Source: a virus
IMG/VR virus record: IMGVR_UViG_3300033233_000056
Span: 1 to 47,405 of that record
Length of the DNA: 47,405 bases
Direction: 5' to 3' (one strand)
Shown: in pieces, positions 40,212 to 47,278 of the stretch
Numbering within the stretch: the first letter of the stretch is position 1
Layout: the number at the start of each line of letters is the position of its first letter
Program-made: the position numbers and the translations under genes
Notes under the pieces: generated by a model
Database searches by the model: none
Told to the model about the DNA's origin: nothing
What the model saw: the letters and a program-made list of their open reading frames with translations, nothing else

Positions 40212-40388
40212 TCATCGGCGGCCTGCAAACAGCAGTCTGCTGTGATATTCTTCCGCGTCCATGTCCTTCAAAAGTTTCCGAAGGTACTGCACTTCAATTA
40301 TGGACTCGGCATCGCTATTCGTCTTTCGGAGCAGTTGCTCCACGTGATGCGCAAGTTTTTGAATAATGTCCCGCTCTTCGTAGGTCAT
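40212..40388 (-). CDS. Small helical protein (58 aa)
   Basis: Begins MTYEERDIIQKLAHHVEQLL and continues as helix to a basic FAGRR end. The start at 40388 is set by the start-associated sequence. A longer frame reads back through the end of the upstream gene and is rejected. Function unknown. Confidence 0.55.
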   Translation of the reverse strand: MTYEERDIIQKLAHHVEQLLRKTNSDAESIIEVQYLRKLLKDMDAEEYHSRLLFAGRR

Positions 40389-40939
40389 CCCTTGCCTCCT
40401 TTCGCGGCGTCCGCACGGCGTCGGAGTTCTACGCAGTCCGCCCATTTCTCGTGAAATTCGCAGTATCCAGTTTCGGGGCTATTCCTATACCCGCAATCGT
40501 GGTGCGGAATGCCGGCAGCATCTAACTGGAGTTCAATTTCCACTGTGCCCACAAGCCATTTCAACGCATCTCTTAGCATGTCTCGCTCGGCAACAACATC
40601 ATCCAAATCCTCCGACACCCACCCAGCGTGGATACCGGCGCTCTCGTCCCCGTTGTCCCATCTGATGATGTACTCCCTCCCCGATTCGTCGAAGACCGAA
40701 ATGTCGCGCGGCTTCTCATTGGCAAGGTCCATGAGCTCCTTTTCGGCGGATCGAAGGTTGTCCTGAGACTCGCCCAACTCCTCGCTCAGACGGGCGTTCT
40801 CTGCCTTCAGCGCGTCCCGCTCGGCCTTGAGCGCACGAATCGCCGGAAGCACGTCGGGGCAATCATCCGGCAATCCCAGTTCGGATCTCAGGATTCTCCC
40901 CACCGCCTCATACGCCTGACGGTAATCCGGTGACATCAT
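40385..40939 (-). CDS. Coiled-coil protein (184 aa)
   Basis: Residues about 30-75 are a coil containing IRALKAERDALKAENARLSE, then a beta-rich segment (DISVFDESGREYIIRWDNGD), a second helix and a C-terminal part with HDCGYRNSPETGYCEFHEKW, a possible metal site (His and Cys). It ends in AKGGKG, made by the start-associated sequence of the next gene. It shares the coil repeat with its neighbours. Function unknown. Confidence 0.55.
   Translation of the reverse strand: MMSPDYRQAYEAVGRILRSELGLPDDCPDVLPAIRALKAERDALKAENARLSEELGESQDNLRSAEKELMDLANEKPRDISVFDESGREYIIRWDNGDESAGIHAGWVSEDLDDVVAERDMLRDALKWLVGTVEIELQLDAAGIPHHDCGYRNSPETGYCEFHEKWADCVELRRRADAAKGGKG
40386..40405 (-). promoter_or_regulatory. Start-associated sequence, copy 2
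   Basis: GCGAAAGGAGGCAAGGGATG, identical to 39320-39339. It forms the last codons of 40385-40939 and the ribosome binding site and start of 40212-40388. Confidence 0.75.
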
Positions 40940-40948
40940 TGGTCCCTC

Positions 40949-41569
40949 CTACCCGGCGAGATATTTGATGTACCTGTCTGCCAAATCTCGATAGTTTGAA
41001 AGTAAGTGCTCGTCGGTCTCATGTTCCCATCCATCCCGGTCCGGGAACATGTGCTCATAGGCGATCTTCGCTATCGCCTCCCGGTCTAATTTGGCCTTCT
41101 GGCGCGCGATCCAGAGCAGTGATGCTGCCTTATATCCGTCACGTTCCGCTTCAACGGTACCCCTTCCCCCACAAATACAGGATGCAATGCCTGTACCATT
41201 ACATCCGGAACATTTTGACGGATCAAGGCGAGGGCCACACGCCGCTTTCTCTAATGACTCCTTCAGCGCGTCCCGCTCTGCGCGCAGGCGCTCGTTTTCC
41301 TCAATGGCTTTGTTGTATGATTCGCGCACAACGTCAGCATCCTTATCGTGCGACTTCCAGAAATCAAGATTGGCAATGGCGGCGTCCCGCTCGGCGCGCA
41401 GACGCTCGTTCTCTGCCTTCAGCGCGTCCCGCTCGGCGCGCAGGCGCGCGTTCTCCCTCTCCATAACGTCCATCGACACGACGGGGACATATTGCTCATC
41501 CCCGTCGGGGTTAACCGCAAGAAAGCACCTTGTCCCACACGTCGGGCAGTCAAAGTCAAATCGTTCCAT
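40949..41569 (-). CDS. Modular coiled-coil and zinc protein (206 aa)
   Basis: A zinc knuckle at the start (CPTCGTRC), a coil with three ERLRAERDA-type repeats, then a DnaJ-like Cys motif (CSGCNGTGIASCICGGRG), and last the same 45-residue C-terminal module as 39882-40187. It looks assembled from parts seen elsewhere in this operon. CxGCxGTG knuckles bind zinc and in DnaJ contact client proteins; the job here is unknown. It starts 1 base after the stop of the alanine-rich gene upstream. Confidence 0.6.
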   Translation of the reverse strand: MERFDFDCPTCGTRCFLAVNPDGDEQYVPVVSMDVMERENARLRAERDALKAENERLRAERDAAIANLDFWKSHDKDADVVRESYNKAIEENERLRAERDALKESLEKAACGPRLDPSKCSGCNGTGIASCICGGRGTVEAERDGYKAASLLWIARQKAKLDREAIAKIAYEHMFPDRDGWEHETDEHLLSNYRDLADRYIKYLAG

Positions 41570-41570
41570 T

Positions 41571-42278
41571 TTATCTCCCCAAATACCTTCGGATTATTTC
41601 CGCTTGTGAGCACAGTGCCGCGTCCCGTGCGGCATCCCCTGCGGCGGCCCACGCGGCATCCCCTGCGGCGGCCCACGCGGCGGCCCGTGCAGCGGCCCAT
41701 GCGGCCACCGCTGCGTCCCGTGCGGCATCCCCTGCGGCCACCGCCGCGTCCCGTGCGGCATCCCCTGCGGCGGCCCACGCGGCATCCCCTGCGGCGGCCC
41801 GTGCGGCGGCCCATGCTGCGTCCCGTGCGGCATCCCCTGCGGCGGCCCGTGCTGCGTCCAGTGCGGCATCCCCTGCGGCGGCCCATGCGGCGGCACATGC
41901 TGCGTCCAGTGCGGCATCCCATGCGGCGGCACATTCTTGTTCTGTTATCATTCCGTTTGCATAGTCTCTCGCCGCCCTGATCGCCTTCCGGGGCCGGTCG
42001 TCTTTTGGATAGATTTTTTCGAAAATCGGCAGCACGGCCTCCGCGAAGTCTGCCGCCATGAGGCGCATTACCCTGTCGCCGTCAGGATGTTTTTCTGTAG
42101 CACGAAGTGCCCACAGGCAATCATCCACACCGTTGCAATCCAGGATGTCGAGCAGGTTGATCTTGTCATCATCCCCCCATTTGGGTCCAAGTCTCTCCAC
42201 GAGGTGCTCATAGCGATCCTTACACGCTCTGAACTTCCGCAGCCTGTACAACGAAGTGACAAGAACGATCTTCTCCAC
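41571..42278 (-). CDS. Alanine-rich Imm5-like paralogue A (longest repeat)
   Basis: 235 residues, GTG start at 42278 behind GGGGAGATCC. The conserved N-terminal half (to RPRKAIRAARDYANG) matches the other paralogues. It is followed by about 115 residues of near-perfect alanine-rich helix repeats, units such as AAGDAARDAAWAAARAA, and the shared ending LCSQAEIIRRYL. This copy has the most uniform repeats; others have degenerate ones. The DNA repeat is GC-rich and stop-free in other frames, so opposite-strand frames there are shadows. Function unknown; label from family resemblance only. Confidence 0.8.
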   Translation of the reverse strand: MEKIVLVTSLYRLRKFRACKDRYEHLVERLGPKWGDDDKINLLDILDCNGVDDCLWALRATEKHPDGDRVMRLMAADFAEAVLPIFEKIYPKDDRPRKAIRAARDYANGMITEQECAAAWDAALDAACAAAWAAAGDAALDAARAAAGDAARDAAWAAARAAAGDAAWAAAGDAARDAAVAAGDAARDAAVAAWAAARAAAWAAAGDAAWAAAGDAARDAALCSQAEIIRRYLGR

Positions 42279-42301
42279 GGATCTCCCCCTCTCTTAGGTG
42301 A

Positions 42302-42949
42302 TTACCTGGTGAGATGCCTTCGGATTATTTTCGCCTGTGTGCATAGCGCCGCGTTGTGCGAGGCGGACCATGAAGTGTACGTAACGGCGTCCTTTATGCC
42401 TATATCCTCCGTGGTGGCAGTATCTGAGGCGACCATTGCGTTCTCCACGAAAGCATCTACGCTCCAATATGCAGATTCCAGTGCGGCAATCCATGCGGCT
42501 TTCCCTACGGAAGCCCAAGCGGCGGCCTTCGCAGCGGAGTATGCGGCCCAACTGACGGGCCGTAGCCGTACTGCGCCGTTGGCCGCGTCCGATGCAGAAT
42601 AAAACTCCCCAACGGATATCTTCCCCGCCACGTAGTCCCTGACCGCCTTGATCGCGAGTCGCGGCCGCATGTCGTCGGGGTAGGCCCTTTCAAAAAATGG
42701 CAATACCCCCTCCGCGAAGTCCGCGGCCATCAGGCGCATTACACTGTCGCCATCGGGATGCCTCACCGTGGCGCGAAGCGCCCACAGGCAGTCGCTTACC
42801 CCGTTGTGCTCAAGAATGTCGAGCAGGTTGATCTTGTCCTCGTCTCCCCATCCCGGGCCAAGTTTCAACACCAAGTAGTCGTAACGCTCCCGGCACGCAC
42901 GGAACTTCCGCAGTCTGTGCAACGAAGTGACGAGCACGATCTTCTCCAC
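42302..42949 (-). CDS. Alanine-rich Imm5-like paralogue B (most diverged)
   Basis: 215 residues with GTG start at 42949, set by GGAGGGGAAGG. The conserved N-terminal half differs from the other copies at many positions (RERYDYLVLKLGPGWGDEDK). The C-terminal half has the fewest alanine repeats and contains segments found in other copies: VRLRPVSWAAYSAAKAAAW as in D, and ATTEDIGI as in C. Ends CTQAKIIRRHLTR. It lies directly after the hairpin and pentamer tract 1. An open frame continues upstream through the tract but is not coding. Confidence 0.8.
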   Translation of the reverse strand: MEKIVLVTSLHRLRKFRACRERYDYLVLKLGPGWGDEDKINLLDILEHNGVSDCLWALRATVRHPDGDSVMRLMAADFAEGVLPFFERAYPDDMRPRLAIKAVRDYVAGKISVGEFYSASDAANGAVRLRPVSWAAYSAAKAAAWASVGKAAWIAALESAYWSVDAFVENAMVASDTATTEDIGIKDAVTYTSWSASHNAALCTQAKIIRRHLTR

Positions 42950-42971
42950 GGACCTTCCCCTCCTTTTGTGT

Positions 42972-42998
42972 GGGGGGGCAGTAGTTCCATGCCCCCCC
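42972..42998 (-). other. GC-rich hairpin between tract 1 and paralogue B
   Basis: GGGGGGGCA (42972-42980) and TGCCCCCCC (42990-42998) form a perfect 9-bp stem with a 9-base loop. It lies just before the ribosome binding site of paralogue B on the minus strand and may act as a terminator-like or processing element. Confidence 0.7.
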
Positions 42999-43006
42999 GC
43001 GGGCTT

Positions 43007-43139
43007 GCCTTGCCTTGCCACACCGAACCCAGCCCGGCCCCGCCGCGCCATGCCCGGCCCCGCCTTGCCGCGCGCCGCCAAGCCAATCCAGGCCTAACCA
43101 TGCCCAGCCACGCCGAGCCCAGCCCCACCGTGCCCCGCC
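43007..43139 (-). repeat. Pentamer tract 1 (GGC every 5 bases)
   Basis: On the plus strand GCC occurs in strict 5-base register from 43007 to 43139: 27 positions, of which 22 are GCC and the rest one-base variants (ACC, TCC, GCG). The two bases between are free. The minus strand, which is transcribed, therefore carries GGC-N-N repeats. It fills the gap between 43147-43743 and paralogue B. Confidence 0.85.
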
Positions 43140-43146
43140 ATGACTT

Positions 43147-43743
43147 CTAATCCCAAGCCTCGACCATGAACTTGCCGAACACCCCGCGGAAGGTTCCCAA
43201 CCCCAAAGCACGGCCACCTTCCTCGAACAGATTTTGAACCTCGACTTCCTTGATCTCCTTGTTCGGATACAATGTGAGCGCGAATTCCACGGCCCACGGC
43301 AACGGAACCACGGGCCGCTCCTTGGGGTTGGGAATCCCCTTGTCGAGACGCGCCACGGCATGATGGACGTACACCCCGCTCTTGGGGTCCACGTTGTCAA
43401 CCATCTTGCCGAACACGATCGGTTCGTTCCCCCGCAGCAAGGGGATGAACACAGGCGCGATGGACACGAACGAGAGACATGCGTTAGCGATGTCCTTGTA
43501 CTGCCGCTTATCACGCAACCTTTTCGGAGCGGAATTTGTGTTGTGGGCCGTAAGAAACGACATAATGTTGAGTGCCGGAATCCCAATAACCCTCGAATCG
43601 CCCTTTTCGAAGTACAGTTTTTGCCACGGTTCCAGTTTTGTCTTGTTGTCTCCGGCGTACCTGTCGAACATGATTTCCGTCACTCCGCAAAGCCGTACCC
43701 TCCTTGTGATGATGTCCGTGGGCTTGCTGACCTTCACGCTCAT
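43147..43743 (-). CDS. Unknown protein bracketed by pentamer tracts (198 aa)
   Basis: An alpha/beta protein: ITRRVRLCGVTEIMFDRYAG, then WQKLYFEKGDSRVIGIPALN, a conserved-looking middle (FVSIAPVFIPLLRG) and an ending with LFEEGGRALGLGTFRGVFGK and FMVEAW. The last segment, an A-G-x-x-x-G-x-G-x-x-R pattern with a closing GKFxVxxW, resembles the end of a widespread phage protein family of unknown function found near recombination genes; I am not certain. Codon use is normal and the start (ATG 43743) has AAAAGGAGGGACG. Pentamer tracts lie on both sides, so gene and tracts may move together. Confidence 0.65.
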   Translation of the reverse strand: MSVKVSKPTDIITRRVRLCGVTEIMFDRYAGDNKTKLEPWQKLYFEKGDSRVIGIPALNIMSFLTAHNTNSAPKRLRDKRQYKDIANACLSFVSIAPVFIPLLRGNEPIVFGKMVDNVDPKSGVYVHHAVARLDKGIPNPKERPVVPLPWAVEFALTLYPNKEIKEVEVQNLFEEGGRALGLGTFRGVFGKFMVEAWD

Positions 43744-43765
43744 TTCTCGTCCCTCCTTTTAGTTG

Positions 43766-43853
43766 GCCTTGCCATGCCTTGCCTTGCCTTGCCCCGCCAT
43801 GCCCCGCCCGGCCCGGCCTTGCCCTGCCCCGCCCAGCCCAGCCACGCCAGGCC
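43766..43853 (-). repeat. Pentamer tract 2 (GGC every 5 bases)
   Basis: On the plus strand GCC stands at every fifth base from 43766 to 43853: 18 consecutive units with no exception. The intervening two bases vary. It lies upstream of gene 43147-43743 on the transcribed strand. Confidence 0.9.
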
Positions 43854-43866
43854 ACGCGACACATAA

Positions 43867-43937
43867 GCCCCCGCCGGTGTGGTTGTCACGCCGACAGATA
43901 TGGGAGAAGAACCTCCTCTTTTTATTCCGGCGGGGGC
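43867..43937 (-). other. 11-bp inverted repeat behind the SSB gene
   Basis: GCCCCCGCCGG (43867-43877) and CCGGCGGGGGC (43927-43937) are perfect complements 49 bases apart. The enclosed part contains a smaller GGAG/CTCC hairpin and a T/A-rich run. It sits between the SSB stop and pentamer tract 2, mirroring the hairpin beside tract 1. Confidence 0.7.
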
Positions 43938-43942
43938 AGGCA

Positions 43943-44302
43943 TCAAAACGGTATATCGCTGTCCGTCGGCAGGTCTCCCTTCGGCGCCTCCTTCGTCTTG
44001 CCGAATGACACCTGCGACGCGATGACCTTGGTGCGGGAATACTTCTTCCCGTCCTTCTCCCACCGGGACTGGTTCAGCCGGCCGCAGACCACCACATTCG
44101 TCCCCTTCGTCAGGTGATCCGCTATCGCCTCGGCCTGCTTCCCAAAGCAGACCACATCGAAGAACGACACCTCTTCCTTCTCCTTCACCTTCGTGTTATG
44201 CGCGATGGTGAAATTCAGAACCGCCGTGCCGGACGATCCGAAATTCACCTCGGCATCCTTCACCAGCCGCCCATCCACCGCCACGAAATTCACGAAACTC
44301 AT
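43943..44302 (-). CDS. ssb: Single-stranded DNA-binding protein
   Basis: 119 residues with an OB-fold pattern: VNFVAVDGRLVKDAEVNF, then VLNFTIAHNT, EVSFFDVVCFGKQAEAIADH and GTNVVVCGRLNQSRWEKDGK. The acidic end SDIPF is the usual SSB tail that recruits partner enzymes. It coats single-stranded DNA during replication and recombination and works with the ERF protein and exonuclease encoded just upstream. Start ATG 44302 overlaps the exonuclease stop and has AGGAGGTGG. Confidence 0.92.
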   Translation of the reverse strand: MSFVNFVAVDGRLVKDAEVNFGSSGTAVLNFTIAHNTKVKEKEEVSFFDVVCFGKQAEAIADHLTKGTNVVVCGRLNQSRWEKDGKKYSRTKVIASQVSFGKTKEAPKGDLPTDSDIPF

Positions 44303-44940
44303 CTTCCCACCTCCTGTGATGTGATGCGCTCGAACAATTCATCGACCTCGGCCAGAAACTTCCGCGCGGCCTCCTCGACCACCGCGATCGCCTCCTCGGG
44401 CGGCTCGAACCTACGCAAGAAATATTGGCAGGAATCGACTTTCACACGAGGGTCGAACGCGAAGAAGTCCACCCACTTTCTTCCCGTCACCGCAAGCTGG
44501 GCGAGCATCTGCGGCTTGTGTCGGTCAGGAACCACGCCGCCGGATACCCACTCGACGAACGTCTCGGACGTGGGGCATTTGATCTCGATCAGGCCGTCAT
44601 CATCTACAAGTCCATCTGGACTACATCCCCAATATTGGATCGTATCGTGGATAACAAATCCGCACTGAACCACCAAATTCCCAGTTATTTCTTCATATCG
44701 TTGCCTTGCGTATGGCTCTTGTGTGATCCCCCACTCCATTGCTGGAGTAACATACGTCTCAGCCGACATGTCACACATTCGTTCTGCAACTATGGCGATT
44801 TTTAACTTCTTTCTTGCTTCCGATTCTTTACCACTTTTCATGAAAGACATGGCATCTGCCATCTTTGAGGCTGTCAGGAAACCTATCCTTTCCTTGAGCC
44901 ACCCCGTTGATCCCTGAGGATACGGACTAAATGTTGGCAT
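44299..44940 (-). CDS. YqaJ-type (lambda-exonuclease-like) recombination nuclease
   Basis: 213 residues with the PD-(D/E)XK core: EWGITQEPYARQRYEE (Glu75), then WGCSPDGLVDDDG (Asp109) and LIEIKCPTSE (Glu119, Lys121), followed by the MLAQLAVTG helix. It digests one strand of duplex ends to leave single strands for annealing. Start ATG 44940 lies inside the end of the AP2/HNH gene. The 5' half (about 44600-44940) is AT-richer than the 3' half, matching the HNH gene rather than the rest of the operon. Confidence 0.85.
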   Translation of the reverse strand: MPTFSPYPQGSTGWLKERIGFLTASKMADAMSFMKSGKESEARKKLKIAIVAERMCDMSAETYVTPAMEWGITQEPYARQRYEEITGNLVVQCGFVIHDTIQYWGCSPDGLVDDDGLIEIKCPTSETFVEWVSGGVVPDRHKPQMLAQLAVTGRKWVDFFAFDPRVKVDSCQYFLRRFEPPEEAIAVVEEAARKFLAEVDELFERITSQEVGR

Positions 44941-45556
44941 GACGAAACCTCGTAGGCGTCGATAAACTTCGTTCGACAGACCATCCTTGTTTCCCAAGTC
45001 GTTGCTTAAGTGTTGATCTGGGTATCCCAATATCAATACACCATTCCTCTAATGATTTAGTTTCCCCTCTGAATGTGATCCTTCTTGTACGGCTTGTGTT
45101 GTAGGATTGTTGTTGTTTTGTCTCCCATCGGCAATTATCCGGTCCATAATTACCGTCATTGTTTATTCTACCAAGCGTTAGACCTGCGGGGCATTCCCCC
45201 ATGTCGTTAAAGAAATTCTCAAATTTTCTCCAACTATCACATACGGTGATTCCACGCCCCATGTATCTTTCATACCGGTCAGTATTCTTATTTGTGCATC
45301 TCCTTATCATGCCACACCACTTCATGTAAGTTCTTGTTCGGCGCATGCCATGAATGGTGTTCTTTTTTGAAATATATTCCTTCCTGTAACAACCACATGA
45401 TCGGGTGTTACCACTCCTTAAATTGTTACTGCTGACAACTGTTTCTACTCCACAGTTACAGCGGCATAACCACATGGTATGTTTGCCTGAATTATTTGAT
45501 CGAGAAATAACCATAAGTCTTCCAAATATCTTACCTACCAGGTTTATAAGCCTCAT
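44927..45556 (-). CDS. AP2/HNH homing-type endonuclease
   Basis: 209 residues. The N-terminal half has KIFGRLMVISRSNNSGKHTM, then a zinc module (CRCNCG ... SCGC), followed by the short-form HNH domain (YMGRGITVCDSWRKFENFFN, then GLTLGRINNDGNYGPDNCRW) and a C-terminal DNA-contact helix (LEEWCIDIGIPRSTLKQRL). This is the layout of phage homing endonucleases. It sits between ERF and exonuclease genes with 4- and 14-base overlaps. It is AT-rich in a GC-rich operon, a sign of later arrival. ATG 45556 is used; the longer frame upstream covers the ERF gene. Confidence 0.85.
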   Translation of the reverse strand: MRLINLVGKIFGRLMVISRSNNSGKHTMWLCRCNCGVETVVSSNNLRSGNTRSCGCYRKEYISKKNTIHGMRRTRTYMKWCGMIRRCTNKNTDRYERYMGRGITVCDSWRKFENFFNDMGECPAGLTLGRINNDGNYGPDNCRWETKQQQSYNTSRTRRITFRGETKSLEEWCIDIGIPRSTLKQRLGKQGWSVERSLSTPTRFRHANI

Positions 45557-46149
45557 TCGGCCTTCTCCTTGGCGGCAGCAGCCACACGGGCCTTCGCCTC
45601 GTCCTTCAGTTTTGCGTAGGCATGCCGGGCGCCCACGGGGATCGACGTCCACACGGCTTTCAGTTCATCAGCCGTCTGCGCGGAATCGAATCTGGCGACG
45701 ATAGAGGGGTCGAGCGCAACGGCGGGCTTCTCCTCGACAGCCGGCGCGGCAGGCTTGCCCACGGCGGCGTTGGCATCGTCGTCGTCGTCGCCGACCACGC
45801 AGGCGACCGCCTGAAGGACCGTGCGCTTGGCATAGGTCGCCGCGGAAACGTATCCCTGCGCGTCGTCCTTGGATGCCGGGATCTCCAGCGGGTCGAACTC
45901 GATCCACTGACCCGACGAGTGCATCAGTAGGACGCCGCACAGGACTCCTCGCTCGGTGCGCGTGAGATACTGCGTCACCGCGATACCATGACGAGAGAGT
46001 ACTGGGATCACGGCGTTGCGCACCGCGGCGAGGGATGCGTACTTGCTGCGATAGTGCGGGTTCAGCGCGTCGAATACGGGGTTGGACATCTCCGACTGCG
46101 CCGCCGCCAGAGCAGCGGCCAACTGGTCGATCGTTTCCGAGCGGTTCAT
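45553..46149 (-). CDS. erf: ERF-family single-strand annealing protein
   Basis: 198 residues. The first 125 are the ERF domain: LAAALAAAQSEMSNPVFDAL, then HYRSKYASLAAVRNAVIPVL and HGIAVTQYL, and QGYVSAATYAKRTVLQAVAC. After an acidic DDDDDD stretch and a Pro/Ala linker, the C-terminus is a small helical part (ELKAVWTSIPVGARHAYAKL) common to phage recombinases. It anneals complementary single strands made by the exonuclease. Such activity could explain the many duplicated pieces in this operon. Confidence 0.9.
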   Translation of the reverse strand: MNRSETIDQLAAALAAAQSEMSNPVFDALNPHYRSKYASLAAVRNAVIPVLSRHGIAVTQYLTRTERGVLCGVLLMHSSGQWIEFDPLEIPASKDDAQGYVSAATYAKRTVLQAVACVVGDDDDDANAAVGKPAAPAVEEKPAVALDPSIVARFDSAQTADELKAVWTSIPVGARHAYAKLKDEAKARVAAAAKEKAE

Positions 46150-46172
46150 TTCTCGCCTCCTCCTTTAGGTGA

Positions 46173-46811
46173 TTACCTGGTGAGATACCTTCGGATTATT
46201 TCCGCTTGTGAGCACAGTGCCGCGTCCCGTGCGGCATCCCATGCGGCGGCCCGTGCGGCGGCCCATATTCCTATATCCTCCGTGGTGGCACATGAGGCGT
46301 CCACCGCGGCCCCTGCAGCGGCGTCTACGCCCCGCCATGCGGCTTCCAGTGCCGCGAACCACGCGGCGTCCCTTATCGTGGCCCATGCGGCAGCCTTCGC
46401 GGCGGAATCGGCGGCCAAATTTTCGGCCAGTATAGAGTCCCGTGCGACGACCGATGCGGCAAATAATTCCTCCTCGGTTATCTTCCCGTTGACGAAGTCT
46501 CTGGCCGCTTGTATCGCCTTTCTTGGCCGGTCATCCTTCGGGTAGTACGTCTCGAAGATCGGAAGTACGGATTCGGCGAAGTCGGCGGCCATCAGGTGCA
46601 TTACCCTGTCGCCATCAGGGTGAGGTTCCGCTGCGCGCAACGCCCACAGGCAGTCGCTTACCCCGTTGTGCTCAAGAATGTCGAGCAGGTTGATCTTGTC
46701 ATCATCCCCCCATTTGGGTCCAAGTCTCTCCACGAGGCGCTCATAGCGATCCTTACATGCTCTGAACTTCCGCAGCCTGTACAACGAAGTGACAAGAACG
46801 ATCTTCTCCAC
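46173..46811 (-). CDS. Alanine-rich Imm5-like paralogue C
   Basis: 212 residues with GTG start at 46811 (GGGGAGATCC upstream). The conserved N-terminal half is nearly identical to D. The second half has its own segment (ASVVARDSILAENLAADSAA), then AAAWATIRDAAWFAALEAAW, then ATTEDIGI shared with B, and the common WDAARDAALCSQAEIIRRYL ending. It lies between the ERF gene and paralogue D, with the same intergenic bases as between A and B. Confidence 0.8.
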   Translation of the reverse strand: MEKIVLVTSLYRLRKFRACKDRYERLVERLGPKWGDDDKINLLDILEHNGVSDCLWALRAAEPHPDGDRVMHLMAADFAESVLPIFETYYPKDDRPRKAIQAARDFVNGKITEEELFAASVVARDSILAENLAADSAAKAAAWATIRDAAWFAALEAAWRGVDAAAGAAVDASCATTEDIGIWAAARAAAWDAARDAALCSQAEIIRRYLTR

Positions 46812-47278
46812 GGATCTCCCCCTCTCTTAGGTGATTACCTGGTGAGATACCTTCGGATTATTTCCGCTTGTGAGCACAGTGCCGCGTCCCGTGCGGCATC
46901 CCGTGCGGCGGCCCGTGCGGCGGCCCCCGCTGCGTCCCGTGCGGCATCCCCTGCGGCGGCCCACGCGGCGGCCCACGCGGCGGCATCTACGCCCCGCCAT
47001 GCGGCTTCCTGCGCCGCGACCCATGCGGCATCCATTACGGCGGCCCAAGCGGCGGTCTCTGCGGCGACATACGCGGTCCAATTGGCAGGCCGTAGCTGTA
47101 CTGAGTCCCGTGCGGCGCAACACGCAGCGAATAATTCCTCAACGGGTATCTTCTCCGCTGCATAGTCTCTGGCCGCTTGTATCGCCTTTCTTGGCCGGTC
47201 ATCCTTCGGGTAGTACGTCTCGAAGATCGGAAGTACGGATTCGGCGAAGTCGGCGGCCATCAGGCGCATTACCCTGTC
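46611..47278 (-). repeat. 668-bp unit between two copies of the 127-bp repeat
   Basis: From the internal repeat at 46611 to the base before the terminal copy at 47279 is 668 bases, holding the start of paralogue C, the gap, and the body of paralogue D. Identical 127-base repeats at both ends mean recombination could remove or multiply this unit, and that an assembler could not count its copies with short reads. Confidence 0.75.

Noticed and set aside
41348-41980. Long plus-strand open frames over the alanine-rich repeats (also 41530-41964, 46509-47165, 46870-47361)
   Set aside because: They are antisense to the GCN-rich alanine repeats, which contain no stop codons in other frames. The Arg/Pro/His- or Ala-rich products lack start sites and globular pattern.
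43740-44063. Minus-strand frame across pentamer tract 2 (and the upstream extension of paralogue B across tract 1 to 43081)
   Set aside because: A 5-base repeat without stops gives open frames in all phases with Gly/Arg/Ala pentapeptide products. The neighbouring genes have better starts and ribosome binding sites outside the tracts.
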